From Opitutaceae bacterium UBA6669 (GTDB lineage Bacteria; Verrucomicrobiota; Verrucomicrobiia; Opitutales; Opitutaceae): DNA of 6,372 nt. Of this stretch, positions 5,542 to 6,372 are shown in pieces (positions within the stretch are counted from its first letter, which is position 1; each line of letters begins with the position of its first letter). The position numbers and the translations under genes were made by a program. The stretch lies in NCBI GenBank assembly GCA_002455175.1, contig DKKJ01000126.1, forward strand, positions 1 through 6,372. The letters are read 5' to 3'. The notes beneath the pieces were generated by a model that did no database searches, was not told the DNA's origin, and saw nothing but the letters and a program-made list of their open reading frames with translations.

Positions 5542-6372
5542 ATGGAAAAAGTCCGCCTCGGCATCATCGGTCTCGGCAACATGGGTTCTGGCCACGCCAC
5601 GAACATCCTCGCCGGCAAAATCAAAGGATTAGAACTCACGGCGATTGCCGATGCTGATCCCGCCCGCTTCTCCCGTTTCCCCAGCGTCAAACCGTTTTCG
5701 ACCGCCAATGAATTGATTGGCTCCGGTTTGATCGATGCGCTGCTCATCGCCACGCCGCACTACGATCACACCACGTTGGGCATCAAGGCACTCAAGGCGG
5801 GCCTGCACGTGATGGTGGAAAAGCCGATCTCAGTGCACCGGGCCGATGCCGATCGCTTGATTGCAGCTTACACCAACAAAAAGCAGGTGTTCGCAGCGAT
5901 GTTCAATCAGCGCACCGATCTTTACTATAAGAAGATTCGCCAACTGATCCAGACGGGAGAACTGGGCGAGATCCGTCGGGTGAACTGGATCATCACCAAT
6001 TGGTTTCGCACCGAGGCCTACTACTCCAGCGGCGGTTGGCGCGCCACTTGGGCAGGTGAAGGCGGCGGCGTATTGCTCAATCAGTGTCCGCACAACCTCG
6101 ACCTTTTCCAATGGATGTTCGGGATGCCGAAGTCGGTTCGGGCGCATTGCCGGTTTGGACGCTACCATGACATCGAGGTCGAAGATGACGTCACCGCATA
6201 CTTCGAGTTCCCCAATGGAGCTACCGGCGTCTTCATCACGTCGACCGGAGAAGCCCCTGGCACCAATCGCTTGGAAATCGCCGCCGAGCGCGGGCGCTTG
6301 GTTTACGAAAACGACCAAATTCTTTTCACGCGAAACGAAGTTCCCATGTCGGACTTTTCGCGGACCAGCCCA
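5542..6372 (+). CDS. Gfo/Idh/MocA-family NAD(P)-dependent oxidoreductase (3' end outside window)
   Basis: The reading frame is open from ATG 5542 to the window edge, giving 277 residues; family members usually have 330-390, so the C-terminal part is missing. The amino-terminal Rossmann fold starts with GIIGLGNMGSGHA (7-19), carrying the GxGxxG dinucleotide loop. IATPHYDHTTLGIKALKAG (69-87) leads to EKPIS (93-97) with the catalytic-site lysine K94, and GEGGGVLLNQCPHNLDL (172-188) carries the expected catalytic histidine H184. Such enzymes oxidise or reduce sugars, inositols or amino-sugar derivatives with NAD(H) or NADP(H). The substrate cannot be assigned from this fragment. The gene follows a probable terminator and a 196-bp gap, so it probably has its own promoter. 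It lacks a Shine-Dalgarno site and has a C-rich leader. The start is well placed because the Rossmann strand begins within five residues. Confidence 0.93.
   Translation, partial: MEKVRLGIIGLGNMGSGHATNILAGKIKGLELTAIADADPARFSRFPSVKPFSTANELIGSGLIDALLIATPHYDHTTLGIKALKAGLHVMVEKPISVHRADADRLIAAYTNKKQVFAAMFNQRTDLYYKKIRQLIQTGELGEIRRVNWIITNWFRTEAYYSSGGWRATWAGEGGGVLLNQCPHNLDLFQWMFGMPKSVRAHCRFGRYHDIEVEDDVTAYFEFPNGATGVFITSTGEAPGTNRLEIAAERGRLVYENDQILFTRNEVPMSDFSRTSP

Noticed and set aside
5830..6318. Minus-strand frame of 162 codons opposite the oxidoreductase gene
   Set aside because: The opposite strand encodes a clear Gfo/Idh/MocA enzyme, and the minus-strand product has no recognisable domain.

Overview
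The window is GC-rich bacterial DNA carrying three complete protein genes, one gene cut by the right edge, and a repeat-filled non-coding stretch at the left edge. Gene content, translation starts without Shine-Dalgarno sites but with C-rich leaders, and the arginine/serine-rich amino-terminal extension of the helicase fit a member of the Verrucomicrobiota, perhaps Opitutaceae-like. This is an inference from style, because no rRNA or marker gene is present.

Layout. Positions 1-528 hold no gene. They contain two copies, 238-239 bp apart, of a palindrome-rich element whose ends are inverted GGGAGGG-plus-hairpin modules, an arrangement resembling REPINs. The same stretch has short GCGGAAA-type repeats, an inverted partner of those repeats, and a strong hairpin. 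At 529-2028 on the minus strand is mqo (malate:quinone oxidoreductase). A 200-bp divergent intergenic region follows, carrying four tandem 10-bp repeats at 2154-2193 just ahead of rhaB (L-rhamnulokinase, 2229-3683, plus). After a 93-bp gap with a Shine-Dalgarno site buried in a hairpin comes a RhlE-like DEAD-box RNA helicase (3777-5345, plus). A probable terminator and a 196-bp gap precede a Gfo/Idh/MocA-family NAD(P)-dependent oxidoreductase (5542 to the right edge, partial).

How the genes relate. The genes do not form one evident pathway. MQO feeds electrons from malate to the quinone pool. RhaB phosphorylates rhamnulose in rhamnose catabolism. The helicase remodels RNA. The oxidoreductase probably acts on a sugar or sugar derivative. 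RhaB and the oxidoreductase are consistent with a carbohydrate-degrading lifestyle, but rhaA and an aldolase are absent here, and the helicase separates the two genes. The intergenic gaps suggest mostly independent transcription units.

Most notable observations: the REPIN-like element with three hairpins, two of which have exactly complementary loops; the four-copy 10-bp array in the mqo/rhaB divergent promoter region; the helicase ribosome binding site hidden in a stem; and the helicase's RS-rich extension with a DEVD motif II. No clearly new multi-gene system was found.
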